This document shows, one piece after another, positions 44,146-53,776 of a stretch of DNA of 64,000 nucleotides. The notes below the pieces were generated by a model. The model saw only the letters and a list, made by a program, of their open reading frames with translations, was not told where the DNA came from and did no database searches. The DNA is from DASQZK01 sp963771005. GTDB lineage: Bacteria > Bacteroidota > Bacteroidia > Bacteroidales > GCA-2748055. The position numbers and the translations under genes are program-made. The stretch lies in NCBI GenBank assembly GCA_963771005.1, contig CAVYRO010000006.1, positions 186,001 to 250,000 on the forward strand, given 5' to 3'. How positions within the stretch are numbered: the stretch's first letter is position 1; every line of letters begins with the position of its first letter.

Positions 44146-46302
44146 ATGAGAAAAATTATGATTTTCCTCACCGGATTTCTCCTGACCCTGGGAATGAATG
44201 TCAGGGCCGATGAGGGCATGTGGCTGCTCACCCTTCTGGGCCAGCTCAATATGGACCAGATGCATGAAATGGGGCTGGAACTTTCTGCAGAGCAGATCTA
44301 CAGCGTCAATCATTCCAGCCTCAAGGATGCCGTAGGAGCCCTGGATTATGGAAATTGCACTTCGGAACTCGTCTCGCCCGAAGGGCTTATTCTGACCAAC
44401 CACCATTGCGGGTACGCTGAAATCCAGAGTCACAGCTCCGTGGAACACGATTACCTGAAGAACGGGTTCTGGGCCATGACCCGGGAAGAAGAACTTCCCA
44501 ACGTGGGTAAGACCATTTCCTTTCTGGTAAGGCTGGAAGAGATCACAGATAAAGTACTACCCCTGCTTTCCGAAGATCTGACCGGAATCGCGCGGGAACA
44601 GAAGGTGAACCTGATAACGGGTGAACTCGTCAAAAAAGCCACCGGTGGCACGCCCTATGAGGCCCATGTAGAATCGTTTTTTAACGGTACCCGGTATTTC
44701 CTTATCGTCCTGGAAACGTACAGGGATGTCAGGCTCGTGGGCGCACCCCCCGAATCGGTGGGAAAATTCGGGCATGATACCGATAACTGGATGTGGCCCC
44801 GTCATACAGGTGATTTTTCCATGTTCAGGGTATACACCGCCCCCGACGGTTCCCCTGCCGGGTATTCCCCGGAAAATATTCCGCTGAAATCAAAATATTT
44901 CCTTCCTGTTTCCCTCAAAGGTTACAAAAAAGGAGACTTCTCAATGGTCATGGGATATCCCGGTTCAACAGACAGGTACATGACCTCCTTCGAAGTGCAG
45001 GAGCTGCTTGATATCGAACATCCGAACAGGATCAGGATAAGGGGTCTTAAGCAAAGGATTATGATGGAGGATATGGTAGCCAGTGATGCGGTGAGGATCA
45101 TGTATTCCTCCAAATATTCAATTTCCAGCAATTACTGGAAATATTCCATCGGTCAGAGGGAAGGACTGATCCATCTGAAGGTGATGGAAAGAAAAAGGGC
45201 GATGGAAAAAACATTTACGGACTGGGTTGAAGCCGATCCGGCTAAAAAAGAAAAATTCGGCGATGCTCTTGGTAAGATCCAGGAAGGAGTGAAGGAGCGC
45301 AGGGACCTCGTTTTTTCCCAGCAATATCTTTTCGAATGCATGTACCAGGGTATGGAAACTGTAAATTTCGGACTTAAATTCAGGAGATTGTTTGAGGAAC
45401 TCTCTAAAGATACCCCGGATGCAGCGGCCGTCCAAAAGCAGGCCGAAGAAATAAGATCCGGCCTCAACGACTTCTATAAGGATTATAATCTGACTACCGA
45501 CCGAAAGATAACGGAAGCCATGTTCGGGCTGATGGTCAAGGACATGCCCGATGCATATAAACCTTCCGTCGTAAAGGAAATTGAAGAACGCTACAAGGGA
45601 GATTGTAGAAAATATACCGATACCTATTTCAAAAAATCCTTCCTGCCCTACAGGGATAAAGTCGAAACGTTTCTCGGGAATCCCTCTCTAAAGGTTCTTA
45701 GAAAAGATCCGGGTTTCATAGCCACCATGTCTTTTCTTTCGGCTTATTTCCGTATCACAGGGGAACAGGAGGCTTATGATGGTAAAGTGGAAGAAGGACG
45801 CCGGTTATGGATGGAAGGCCTGGAACAGATGGAACAGGGCAGGAAATTCTATCCCGATGCCAATTCGTCCATCCGTCTGACCTATGGAACGGTTGGAGAC
45901 TATGATGCCAGAGATGCAGTCCATTATTCCTATTATACTACGCTGAAAGGCGTAATGGAAAAAGAGGATCCTTCGAATCCCGAATTTGTTGTAAGCGACA
46001 GGCTGAAGGATCTTTACCATAATAAAAATTATGGCCCCTATGCTGAAGACGGGGAAATGCCTGTTTGTTTCACAACCAACAACGACATAACCGGTGGCAA
46101 TTCGGGCAGCCCGGTGCTCAACGGGAAAGGCGAACTCATCGGCATCGCATTCGACGGCAACTGGGAAGCCATGAGTGGTGATATTATTTTTGAACCGCAG
46201 TTACAGAAATGTATCTGCGTCGACATCAGGTACGTACTTTTCATCATTGACAAATATGCCGGCGACACCCGGTTGACCGATGAGATGAAAATCGTTGACT
46301 AA
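44146..46302 (+). CDS. S46-family dipeptidyl-peptidase, DPP7-like
   Basis: It removes dipeptides from the N-termini of peptides, normally in the periplasm. The signal peptide is MRKIMIFLTGFLLTLGMNVRA. The catalytic His lies in NHHCGY (86-87), the Asp in FGHDTDNWMWPRHTGDF, and the Ser is Ser 653 in GGNSGSP. At 718 residues the length fits the family. Eighteen residues after the Ser the sequence is FDGNWE, with Gly 671. In PgDPP11 this place is Arg and selects acidic P1, while DPP7 has Gly. So hydrophobic P1 preference is inferred. A TTG at 44140 is an alternative start. A terminator-like hairpin follows. Confidence 0.92.
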   Translation: MRKIMIFLTGFLLTLGMNVRADEGMWLLTLLGQLNMDQMHEMGLELSAEQIYSVNHSSLKDAVGALDYGNCTSELVSPEGLILTNHHCGYAEIQSHSSVEHDYLKNGFWAMTREEELPNVGKTISFLVRLEEITDKVLPLLSEDLTGIAREQKVNLITGELVKKATGGTPYEAHVESFFNGTRYFLIVLETYRDVRLVGAPPESVGKFGHDTDNWMWPRHTGDFSMFRVYTAPDGSPAGYSPENIPLKSKYFLPVSLKGYKKGDFSMVMGYPGSTDRYMTSFEVQELLDIEHPNRIRIRGLKQRIMMEDMVASDAVRIMYSSKYSISSNYWKYSIGQREGLIHLKVMERKRAMEKTFTDWVEADPAKKEKFGDALGKIQEGVKERRDLVFSQQYLFECMYQGMETVNFGLKFRRLFEELSKDTPDAAAVQKQAEEIRSGLNDFYKDYNLTTDRKITEAMFGLMVKDMPDAYKPSVVKEIEERYKGDCRKYTDTYFKKSFLPYRDKVETFLGNPSLKVLRKDPGFIATMSFLSAYFRITGEQEAYDGKVEEGRRLWMEGLEQMEQGRKFYPDANSSIRLTYGTVGDYDARDAVHYSYYTTLKGVMEKEDPSNPEFVVSDRLKDLYHNKNYGPYAEDGEMPVCFTTNNDITGGNSGSPVLNGKGELIGIAFDGNWEAMSGDIIFEPQLQKCICVDIRYVLFIIDKYAGDTRLTDEMKIVD

Positions 46303-46332
46303 CCTTGCCGGATGCAGGCAGTAACCAAAACC

Positions 46333-46397
46333 ACGGGCTTGTGAAAATTCGTTTCGCTGACTGGCAGTGAAGTCTTTTTCACAAACCCGTTTTTTTT
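46333..46397 (+). terminator. Rho-independent terminator after the S46 peptidase gene
   Basis: Arms ACGGGCTTGTGAAAA (46333-46347) and TTTTCACAAACCCGT (46376-46390) pair over 15 bases with one mismatch, followed by seven further T. The loop is 28 bases. Confidence 0.72.
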
Positions 46398-46442
46398 CAT
46401 AGTTTAGCAGGATGAACGCGCCGAAGAATTAAGCAGGCCAAA

Positions 46443-46913
46443 ATGGACAAATCCATCATTATTTATACCGACGGAGCCGCACGAGGTAATCCGGGACCCG
46501 GCGGATTTGGCGTGGTAATGATATACGGTGAGCTGCGAAAGGAGATCTCCGAAGGATACAGCCTGACAACAAATAACAGGATGGAACTCCTTGCCGTAAT
46601 CCGGGCCCTGGAGGCCCTTAAATGGAAAAACGCCCAGGTCAGGATATATACAGATTCGCGTTATATTGTTGATGCCGTTAATAAGGGATGGCTTTTCGGC
46701 TGGGAAAAGAAAAGATTTAAAAACAAAAAAAATCCCGATCTCTGGATAAAATTCCTGGAACTATACCGGAAACATAACGTAAAGATACAATGGGTGAAAG
46801 GCCATGCCAATAATCCGGAGAATGAACGGTGCGACATTCTTGCCGTGAAAGCATCCAAAGGGAGCGGACTCAAAGAAGACAGAGGCTACAAAAATGATGT
46901 TGAATTCTTATAA
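46443..46913 (+). CDS. rnhA: Ribonuclease HI
   Basis: It cleaves the RNA strand of RNA-DNA hybrids. The 156-residue protein has the catalytic residues Asp 10 (YTDGAARGNPG), Glu 48 (NNRMELLAV), Asp 71 (YTDSRY) and Asp 131 (NERCD), with His 121 in KGHAN. Length and order match E. coli RNase HI, including the basic handle region (WEKKRFKNKKNPD). The ATG at 46443 is well supported. It is followed by the SiaB-like gene after 63 bases. Confidence 0.96.
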   Translation: MDKSIIIYTDGAARGNPGPGGFGVVMIYGELRKEISEGYSLTTNNRMELLAVIRALEALKWKNAQVRIYTDSRYIVDAVNKGWLFGWEKKRFKNKKNPDLWIKFLELYRKHNVKIQWVKGHANNPENERCDILAVKASKGSGLKEDRGYKNDVEFL

Positions 46914-46976
46914 TTTTTCTAATAATTTGAAAAAAATATCCCCGCGTTTTAGTATCTTAGGTTTCATTTGGTTTTC

Positions 46977-47489
46977 ATGGGTGAAAAGGAGATAATTCTC
47001 GAATATAAAGGGCATCTGACATTCAGCACCATCGGACAGTTGCTGACTATGCTCAAGTACAAGGTTCCGGAAAAAGACATCAGGATGGGGATGTATAAAC
47101 GCATTCTCTCCGTTATGATCGAAGCCCTTGAAAATATTTATAAATACAGCGACGAGTACAAGAACGATCGTTACATCAGCCGGAATTTCCTTCCTTCCTT
47201 TATCCTGGACCGTGAGGGGGAAATTTATTTCATTCGTGTCTCTAACCCGGTGAAGAATACGGATATGGACGATCTCCGTGAGAAGATCGATTTCGTAAAT
47301 ACCAAAACACCGGATGAGCTCAAGATCCTTTACCGGCAAACCATTACCGACGGGCGGTTCACTTCCAAAGGCGGGGCAGGGCTCGGGATCATCGAGATGG
47401 CAAAAATTTCGGGCCATGATTTAACTTATGATTTTGAACCCATAAACGGCGATTTTTCCCGGTATTCCTTAACCGTCAAGTTCACCTGA
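46977..47489 (+). CDS. SiaB-family protein kinase-like (DUF6272)
   Basis: This 170-residue protein has a GHKL/histidine-kinase-like ATPase fold, with the N-box-type EALENIYKYSDEY and the glycine box GGAGLGIIEMAKIS. It matches the SiaB type of anti-sigma-like kinases, which in Pseudomonas phosphorylate SiaC and oppose the phosphatase SiaA. No SiaA or SiaC gene lies near. The ATG at 46977 is used; a TTG 9 bases earlier is possible. A TATCTTAG at 46953-46960 and TTTG at 46926-46929 resemble a promoter. Confidence 0.8.
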   Translation: MGEKEIILEYKGHLTFSTIGQLLTMLKYKVPEKDIRMGMYKRILSVMIEALENIYKYSDEYKNDRYISRNFLPSFILDREGEIYFIRVSNPVKNTDMDDLREKIDFVNTKTPDELKILYRQTITDGRFTSKGGAGLGIIEMAKISGHDLTYDFEPINGDFSRYSLTVKFT

Positions 47490-47810
47490 TCAACCAGCAG
47501 GTCAGTCCCGCGTCTGTCCGTTCATTTTCTGCTAACCGGTATCTTCAACTATCCGCTTCCGTACACATGGTGTCCAGTTTAGAACAATAGGACTGCCATA
47601 TCGCTTCGTGCAAATTTTTCATATGTATTTGATAATATGAGGTATAGGATATGTGGTATATTCTTTGAGTAAACATATGAAATTTTTCAGATGAGATGAT
47701 CTTCTTTCAATTTAAACCGGTATTGCGGCAACTGTCAAAGGAGGGGTTTACTTTATTTTTCAATATATCCGATCGGCCCCTTTCGTCATCCTGATCTGTT
47801 AACCGGAAAT
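47490..47810. other. 321-base gap without a gene
   Basis: It holds an inverted pair TTTCATATG / CATATGAAA with about a 50-base loop rich in ATATG steps (roughly 47612-47685). No further feature was recognised. Confidence 0.65.
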
Positions 47811-50264
47811 ATGTATAAAAACACGAGAGGAATGTATAAAAATTATATCCTGACAGCGCTGAGAAACATCCGGAAAACAAAGGTGTATACCTTTATTAAT
47901 ATCTTCGGACTATCTGTGGGGATCGCAAGTGCAGTGCTCATTCTCCTGTTCATCAGCAGCGAGCTTACCTACGACAGGTTCAATACCAAAGCCTCCAGGA
48001 TTTACCGGCTTTATATAGACGCCCGTTTTGAAGGCTCTGATTTCAAAGGGTCAAGCACCTGCAAGCCTGCCGGGCCTGTTTTTACAGATGAGATACCGGA
48101 AGTGCTCAATTACGCGCGTCTCGATCCACAGTCTCAAACGGTAGTAGGGTACGGTGAAAATAAATTTGTCGAGGATAATTTTGTTTATGCCGACTCGGGT
48201 GTTTTCCAGATCTTCACCCTGCACATGTACATGGGTGACCCGGTTACCGCTCTCGAGGAACCGAATACCGTTGTCCTTACCAGGTCTATGGTCAAAAAAT
48301 ATTTCGGAAAGGAGAACCCTATCGGAAAGATCCTTACCGTCAATGCGGATTCAAATATGTACAGGGTGACAGGGGTAATTGAGGATCTTCCGCCTGAAAC
48401 CCATCTCAAGTTTGATTTTCTTGCATCATTCTGCACCCTTCCTGACAGCCGGGATGATTTCTGGCTCTCGAACAATCTTTATACCTACGTCCTGCTTGAA
48501 AAAGGGGCCGATGAAGAAGAGACCGAGAGGAAGATGCAGGAAGTTTCCATGAAATATATCGGACCCCAGGTTCAGCAGGTATTGGGTATCGATCTTGATG
48601 AGTTCCGGCAGAAAGGCAACCGTTACGGCATCTTCCTCCAGCCACTCACCGACATACACCTAAACAGCGAGATCGGCGGGGGCTTCAAAGCCGTTCACGA
48701 AAGAAAATATCTCCTCATCTTCGGTCTTATTGCCCTCTTCATCCTTATTATCGCATCCATCAATTTCATGAATCTGTCCACCGCACGTTCTGCAAACCGT
48801 GCAAAGGAAGTGGGAATGCGAAAGGTGGTCGGATCGACCCGAAAGCAACTTATCAACCAGTTCCTTTGGGAATCGGTGATCCTCAGTATAATCTCGCTTT
48901 TCTTTGCATTGATACTGGTGGAACTTGTCCTTCCTTATTTTAACGGGACGATGGAACTCAATCTTTCCACCAATTATCTTCGCCATTGGTATACCGTTCC
49001 GGGACTTCTCTTCCTTGCGCTGATGGTAGGGCTGCTCAGCGGCAGTTATCCTGCCTTCGTGCTTTCTTCCTTCCGCCCTGTGAGGGTTCTTAAGGGTCAG
49101 ACTGTAAAAGGCGCGGGGGGCGGATTACTCCGCAATATCCTCGTAGTGGTGCAGTTCACGATCTCCATCGTCATCATTATCGGTACCATCGTGGTATATT
49201 CTCAGTTGCACTATATGATGAATAAAGAACTCGGATTCAACAAGGAGAGGATGATCGTACTTGACAGGGTATGGCCCCTGGGTGATAAGGTGGATGCCTT
49301 TATGCAGGAAGTTGAGAAACTCCCGGGTGTCAGGCTTACCACGCAGACTACGACCTTCCCGGGACAGGTCAACAATGACAATGGTTTCAGGATCAAAGGA
49401 CGAAGCCGTTCAAGCAATTATATGTTTGTAACCGTATGGACCGACAGCAAATATTTCGATGCGTACAGTATGGGCCTCAGCCAGGGACGGTTTTTTGATC
49501 CTGCTTTCCCATCAGACTCAGGTGCGGCTGTCATTAATGAAACGGCAGTCAGGAAATACAATCTGGAAGATCCCCTGAATACCACGCTTCTTATGCCAAA
49601 CCCAGACGGCGAGACGGAATCTCTCCGGGTCATAGGCGTAGTGAAAGATTACCACCTGGCCTCCCTGCGAAATCCAATCGCACCCTGTGTCTTTTTGCTC
49701 AAACCCGGAAACTGGAATGCAGGAGGGTATATTTCCGTTAGTCTGGAGAAAAATTCCAGGTCGACACAGAATACGATCAGCCATATCGAGAATATCTGGA
49801 AATCTTTCCGGCCGGAGGACCCGTTCCTTTTCTTCTTCCTCGATGACCGCCTGAACACCATGTATACCGAGGAGGTGCGGACAGGGAGGCTTTCACTTAC
49901 ATTCAGCATCCTGGCCATCTTTATCGCCAGTCTCGGACTCTTCGGGCTGACCCTGTTCACCACGGAGAAAAAAACAAGGGAGATCGGGATCCGGAAAGTC
50001 TTGGGTGCACTCATGAAGGATGTAATCCTGCTTATCATAAAGGATATTTCTATCCTCATCGCCATATCCACGGTCATTGCCTGGCTGCTTTCCTACAAGA
50101 TCATGGAGAACTGGCTTCAAAGTTTTCCCTATAAGATAAAACTGGGTGGCTGGATCTTCATTCTTTCCGCCGGGATTGCATTTTTTGTAGCCATCTGTAC
50201 CGTGAGTTTCCAGGCATGGAGAGCTGCCAGGGCGAATCCGGCCGAATCGCTGCATTATGAGTGA
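47811..50264 (+). CDS. ABC transporter permease, FtsX/MacB type
   Basis: This permease of 817 residues has a two-part FtsX layout. The first helix lies at about 28-48 (INIFGLSVGIASAVLILLF). A large MacB_PCD-like periplasmic domain follows to near 290, then three helices near 295-420. A second copy of the same arrangement follows, with helices at about 440-460 and 680-805. ANRAKEVGMRKVVGSTRKQL and TREIGIRKVLGALMKDV are the two cytosolic signature loops. No ATPase gene is beside it, so its partner is encoded elsewhere. An ATG at 47832 is a likely alternative start, since the sequence MYK appears twice. Such permeases often handle efflux or lipoproteins. Confidence 0.88.
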   Translation: MYKNTRGMYKNYILTALRNIRKTKVYTFINIFGLSVGIASAVLILLFISSELTYDRFNTKASRIYRLYIDARFEGSDFKGSSTCKPAGPVFTDEIPEVLNYARLDPQSQTVVGYGENKFVEDNFVYADSGVFQIFTLHMYMGDPVTALEEPNTVVLTRSMVKKYFGKENPIGKILTVNADSNMYRVTGVIEDLPPETHLKFDFLASFCTLPDSRDDFWLSNNLYTYVLLEKGADEEETERKMQEVSMKYIGPQVQQVLGIDLDEFRQKGNRYGIFLQPLTDIHLNSEIGGGFKAVHERKYLLIFGLIALFILIIASINFMNLSTARSANRAKEVGMRKVVGSTRKQLINQFLWESVILSIISLFFALILVELVLPYFNGTMELNLSTNYLRHWYTVPGLLFLALMVGLLSGSYPAFVLSSFRPVRVLKGQTVKGAGGGLLRNILVVVQFTISIVIIIGTIVVYSQLHYMMNKELGFNKERMIVLDRVWPLGDKVDAFMQEVEKLPGVRLTTQTTTFPGQVNNDNGFRIKGRSRSSNYMFVTVWTDSKYFDAYSMGLSQGRFFDPAFPSDSGAAVINETAVRKYNLEDPLNTTLLMPNPDGETESLRVIGVVKDYHLASLRNPIAPCVFLLKPGNWNAGGYISVSLEKNSRSTQNTISHIENIWKSFRPEDPFLFFFLDDRLNTMYTEEVRTGRLSLTFSILAIFIASLGLFGLTLFTTEKKTREIGIRKVLGALMKDVILLIIKDISILIAISTVIAWLLSYKIMENWLQSFPYKIKLGGWIFILSAGIAFFVAICTVSFQAWRAARANPAESLHYE

Positions 50265-50274
50265 AATGTGTTCT

Positions 50275-51018
50275 TCACATGAGATTCCCTGCCTTTTCGA
50301 GATCTTCAGGAGTATCAATGCCAACGGGACCGTAGCTGGTTTCACTGACCCGGATATGAAAACCATGGTCAAGCCACCGGAGTTGCTCAAGTGATTCGGC
50401 TTTCTCGAGTGCCGATGCTTCCAGGCGCGTTATTTTCCTGAGAATATCCATCCGGTAGGCATAGATCCCTATGTGCCGGAAAAACCGGTAGCTCCGTACC
50501 CATTCCTCTTTCGGACAGCCACGGACAAAGGGCACAGGTGAGCGGCTGAAGTAGAGCGCTAAATGGTTTCTGTCGAATACCACCTTGGGTTTATTTTCAT
50601 CGAAGATTTCGGAAAGATCGTCGACAGGCTTGGCGAGGGTGGCAATTTCGGTTCCGGGATCGTCAAAACATCGCGTGAGTTGCCGGATCTGTTCCGGGCG
50701 AATGAAAGGTTCGTCACCCTGGATATTGATAACAACACCGGCCTTCAATCCGTATTCAAGTTCGATATTTTGTGCTGCTTCCATACAGCGGTCAGTACCG
50801 CTGGGGTGGCGGGGTGAAGTCATAACTACCTTACCACCGAAGTCGAGGACAGCCTTCCGGATCCTTTCATCGTCGGTAGCCACAAAAACATTTTCGAGTG
50901 CTTCGGAACTCCGCTCGTAAACCCATTGTACCATTGGCTTGTTTTTCAACAGGGCCAGCGGTTTTCCCGGGAAACGGGTGGAAGCATATCTCGAAGGTAT
51001 TATACCCAGGATTTCCAT
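50275..51018 (-). CDS. kdsB: CMP-KDO synthetase (3-deoxy-manno-octulosonate cytidylyltransferase)
   Basis: It activates KDO with CTP for lipopolysaccharide core synthesis. The N-terminal IPSRYASTRFPGKPL (7-21) and later NIQGDEPFIRPEQI are diagnostic, and the C-terminus ends GIDTPEDLEKA. The length is 247 residues, as usual. It is convergent with the permease gene and divergent from the sigma-54 regulator gene, whose neighbours include lptE. A minus-strand TACTTTTG at 51031-51024 is very close to the ATG, so a short leader is possible. Confidence 0.95.
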   Translation of the reverse strand: MEILGIIPSRYASTRFPGKPLALLKNKPMVQWVYERSSEALENVFVATDDERIRKAVLDFGGKVVMTSPRHPSGTDRCMEAAQNIELEYGLKAGVVINIQGDEPFIRPEQIRQLTRCFDDPGTEIATLAKPVDDLSEIFDENKPKVVFDRNHLALYFSRSPVPFVRGCPKEEWVRSYRFFRHIGIYAYRMDILRKITRLEASALEKAESLEQLRWLDHGFHIRVSETSYGPVGIDTPEDLEKAGNLM

Positions 51019-51078
51019 AGGAACAAAAGTAATTCGTTTTTATTACATACTAATATTAGCAAAAAAATTTTAAAGTAG

Positions 51079-51086
51079 TAATTTTG
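51079..51086 (+). promoter_or_regulatory. Predicted -7 box of the sigma-54 regulator gene
   Basis: TAATTTTG is an exact TAnnTTTG match, 48 bases before the ATG at 51135. TATTTTG occurs again about 15 bases later. Confidence 0.42.
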
Positions 51087-51134
51087 TCAGATCATTCAGG
51101 ATATTTTGTCAGTATTCACACTCGACAGTGATTT

Positions 51135-52367
51135 ATGGATTTACAGCAGATAAAACAACGGTTTGGGATCATAGGACATTTTCCGGGAATAAACCATGCC
51201 ATCAACATTGCAATGCAGGTTGCCGGAACCGATCTTTCCGTTCTTATCACAGGTGAAAGCGGGACCGGCAAGGAAGTGTTTCCCCAGATCATCCATAGCC
51301 TGAGCTCCCGAAAGCATGGGACCTATATTGCGGTGAACTGCGGGGCAATACCTGATGGGACGATCGATTCGGAACTTTTCGGTCACGAAAAAGGCTCATT
51401 CACCGGGGCACATGAGTCAAGAAAGGGATATTTCGAAGTGGCCGATGGAGGCACCATTTTCCTCGACGAGGTGGCCGAGCTACCTCTCTCTACGCAGGTG
51501 AGGCTGCTGAGGGTCCTTGAAGCGGGAGAATTTTTGCGTGTAGGATCATCGAAGGTCCAGAAAACGAACGTACGGGTCATCGCAGCCTCGAACGTCGACA
51601 TTGTGGCTGCCATAAACAGCAATAAATTCCGGGAAGATCTTTATTATCGTCTGAATACGGTACCCATTGCCATTCCTCCGCTGAGGAAGAGAGGTGAAGA
51701 CATCTCCCTGCTCTTCCGGAAATTTGCTTCCGACTTCGCCGAAAAATACCGTATGCCCCCGGTGGTGCTTACCGAGGATGCCAAAATAACCCTTATAAAT
51801 TACGAGTGGCCGGGCAATGTGAGACAGCTCAAAAACGTTACAGAACAAATATCGATCATCGAACAGGAGAGAATGATTGACTCGGAAAAACTGGTAAAAT
51901 ACCTGCCCAACTACCATAAATCGCGACTTCCGGCCCTGGCCGGTTCGGCCCTTGACCGGGAGACATTTTCGTCAGAGCGTGAGATCCTGTACAAGATCCT
52001 GTTCGATATGAAAAATGATATGGCTGATCTCAAGAAACTGGTGCGCGATCTGATGCAGAAAGGGACTGACAGCCATGAGGTGCGGGAAGAGAATGCGCAA
52101 CTCATACGGAAACTGTATCATCCGGGAGATTCGGAATCCAAGGAAGAAACTCACCCGGGGTTTCATTTTCCCCGGCCCGATGCAGAAGATATCATGGATA
52201 CAGAGGAGATCGTCGAGGAATCCCTTTCGCTGGAAGATAAGGAGATCGAGCTGATCCGGAAGGCGTTGGAGAAACACCATGGGAAACGGAAAAATGCAGC
52301 GCAGGAATTGGGTATCTCTGAAAGAACCCTTTACAGAAAAATAAAAGAGTATGATATCGAAGCCTGA
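51135..52367 (+). CDS. Sigma-54-dependent activator without receiver domain
   Basis: This AAA+ regulator opens sigma-54 promoters. There is no N-terminal sensory domain: the AAA+ part starts almost at once, with Walker A GESGTGKE at 40-47, the sigma-54 contact loop GSFTGA at 86-91 and Walker B FLDEVAEL at 109-116. A Fis-type helix-turn-helix ends the 410 residues (RKNAAQELGISERTLYRKIKEY). The central part, about 270-370, is a charged linker. It overlaps lptE by 17 bases, so it is part of the lptE-TPR-secG series. No clear -24/-12 promoter was seen in the window. Confidence 0.93.
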   Translation: MDLQQIKQRFGIIGHFPGINHAINIAMQVAGTDLSVLITGESGTGKEVFPQIIHSLSSRKHGTYIAVNCGAIPDGTIDSELFGHEKGSFTGAHESRKGYFEVADGGTIFLDEVAELPLSTQVRLLRVLEAGEFLRVGSSKVQKTNVRVIAASNVDIVAAINSNKFREDLYYRLNTVPIAIPPLRKRGEDISLLFRKFASDFAEKYRMPPVVLTEDAKITLINYEWPGNVRQLKNVTEQISIIEQERMIDSEKLVKYLPNYHKSRLPALAGSALDRETFSSEREILYKILFDMKNDMADLKKLVRDLMQKGTDSHEVREENAQLIRKLYHPGDSESKEETHPGFHFPRPDAEDIMDTEEIVEESLSLEDKEIELIRKALEKHHGKRKNAAQELGISERTLYRKIKEYDIEA

Positions 52368-52890
52368 CAGGATAAAACGGTACGTTTCATCGGGAATATT
52401 TATCTTTCTTTTTACCCTGATGATTTACCTGCAGTCCTGTAAGATAAATTATTCCCTCACAGGGGTGAATCTTCCGCCCGAACTGAAAACCTTTTCGGTG
52501 GAGTATTTCCCGAACAGGGCTCCTGTTGTCCAGGCTTCCCTAAGTCAGAAATTCACCGATGCCCTTAAGGATAAAATCACGGGACAAACCAGCCTGAACC
52601 TCATCAATGGACTTGGGGATGTCGATTTTTCAGGCGAGATCAAAAATTATGAGACAAGGCCCACAGCCATCACAGGAAATGAAGTGGCCGCCCTGAACCG
52701 GCTGACCATAAGCGTGAGGGTCAAGTACAGCAACAACGTGAATCCCGATGAAAGTTTCGACACCAGCTTCTCGCGGTATGAAGACTACTCGAGCGATCAG
52801 GACCTTACCGCGGTGGAAGATGAGCTCATCGACCAGATCGTCGAACTGCTTGTAGAAGATATATTTAATAAAGCTTTTGTGAACTGGTGA
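52351..52890 (+). CDS. lptE: LPS assembly lipoprotein LptE
   Basis: It is the outer-membrane lipoprotein partner of LptD. The lipobox LQSC places the lipidated Cys at residue 30, after a long hydrophobic signal (about 14-27). The mature part matches the Bacteroidota LptE type, with YSLTGVNLPPELKTFSVEYF and a C-terminal helix (DELIDQIVELLVEDIFNKAF). At 179 residues the length is usual. The 5' end overlaps the regulator gene by 17 bases. LptC is encoded about 40 kb away in this window. Confidence 0.88.
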   Translation: MISKPDRIKRYVSSGIFIFLFTLMIYLQSCKINYSLTGVNLPPELKTFSVEYFPNRAPVVQASLSQKFTDALKDKITGQTSLNLINGLGDVDFSGEIKNYETRPTAITGNEVAALNRLTISVRVKYSNNVNPDESFDTSFSRYEDYSSDQDLTAVEDELIDQIVELLVEDIFNKAFVNW

Positions 52891-52892
52891 CA

Positions 52893-53768
52893 ATGAACAA
52901 AGACATATTCCTGCGAAATCTCCTCGATCCCTACGGGACCGGGATCGGGTACGATAATCTTAAGTCACTTACGGTAACCTATCCCTGGTTTTCCACCGCA
53001 AAAATACTTTATCTGCTCTCCCTTAGGCAGGGACAGGATCCGCAGCTTCAGAGTGAAATTGTGAGACAGGCGCCTTTTATCCATAACCGTAGATATCTTC
53101 ACCATATCCTTCATTCGGGCATGGCCTCGGAAATCGCCATGGACTTCACCGGAATTTTCAACCGGATGAGCGATCTGGCGGGAAATGCCGATAAAGAAGA
53201 TCTTACACCTGAGGAAAGAAAAATATTTTCAAGGGATGAAAATCAAGATGCTCTTTCCGGATCTGGTATGACGGAGCTTCTTGAATTTTCTTACCCCGGC
53301 AGTTCCCAAATAACGGATCCTGTAGCGGAAGGCGAGCTGATTGACCTCGAATTCGAGAGCGCCCCAGAACCTCCCGTACAGGAGGAAAAAACACCCGTAC
53401 CGGAAAATGAAAGTGGAGCGGGCAGGGACAGACCGGTAAAAGGATTTGCCGAATGGATCGGAAAAATTGAAAACAGATCTCCGGATGAGCTGAACAAAAG
53501 TGATGATCTCATCGAGATATTCATCAACGGAGGACACGGTCCCATCCGGGCAGACAAGGAAACCTCTCTCTCGGGCGATGTTTCCAGGATTAGCATCGAA
53601 GAAGATGAAAGTTACATAACTGACACTCTGGCAAAGATATACGTGAAGCAGGGACTCTATTCAAAAGCCATTTATGCCTACGAAAAATTAAGTTTGAAAT
53701 ATCCGGAAAAAAGTATTTACTTTGCCACGCAAATTGAAGAGATTAAGCAATTGATTAACAAAAAATAG
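52893..53768 (+). CDS. Conserved hypothetical protein with C-terminal TPR
   Basis: No named family was recognised. The 291 residues start with a helical part containing YPWFSTAKILYLLSLRQ. A polar, acidic middle follows (about 100-200). The C-terminal helical pair resembles a TPR (IYVKQGLYSKAIYAYEKLSLKYPEKSIYFATQIEEIKQLI). The ATG at 52893 is used; a GTG two codons earlier overlaps the lptE stop. It lies 2 bases after lptE and 8 before secG, which supports a shared transcript. A cytosolic location is likely, since no signal is present. Confidence 0.82.
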   Translation: MNKDIFLRNLLDPYGTGIGYDNLKSLTVTYPWFSTAKILYLLSLRQGQDPQLQSEIVRQAPFIHNRRYLHHILHSGMASEIAMDFTGIFNRMSDLAGNADKEDLTPEERKIFSRDENQDALSGSGMTELLEFSYPGSSQITDPVAEGELIDLEFESAPEPPVQEEKTPVPENESGAGRDRPVKGFAEWIGKIENRSPDELNKSDDLIEIFINGGHGPIRADKETSLSGDVSRISIEEDESYITDTLAKIYVKQGLYSKAIYAYEKLSLKYPEKSIYFATQIEEIKQLINKK

Positions 53769-53776
53769 AACAAATC

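Noticed and set aside
46303..46442. tRNA or small RNA between the S46 and RNase HI genes
   Set aside because: The structure is a terminator hairpin with T tract; no cloverleaf or conserved TTCGAATC arm is present.
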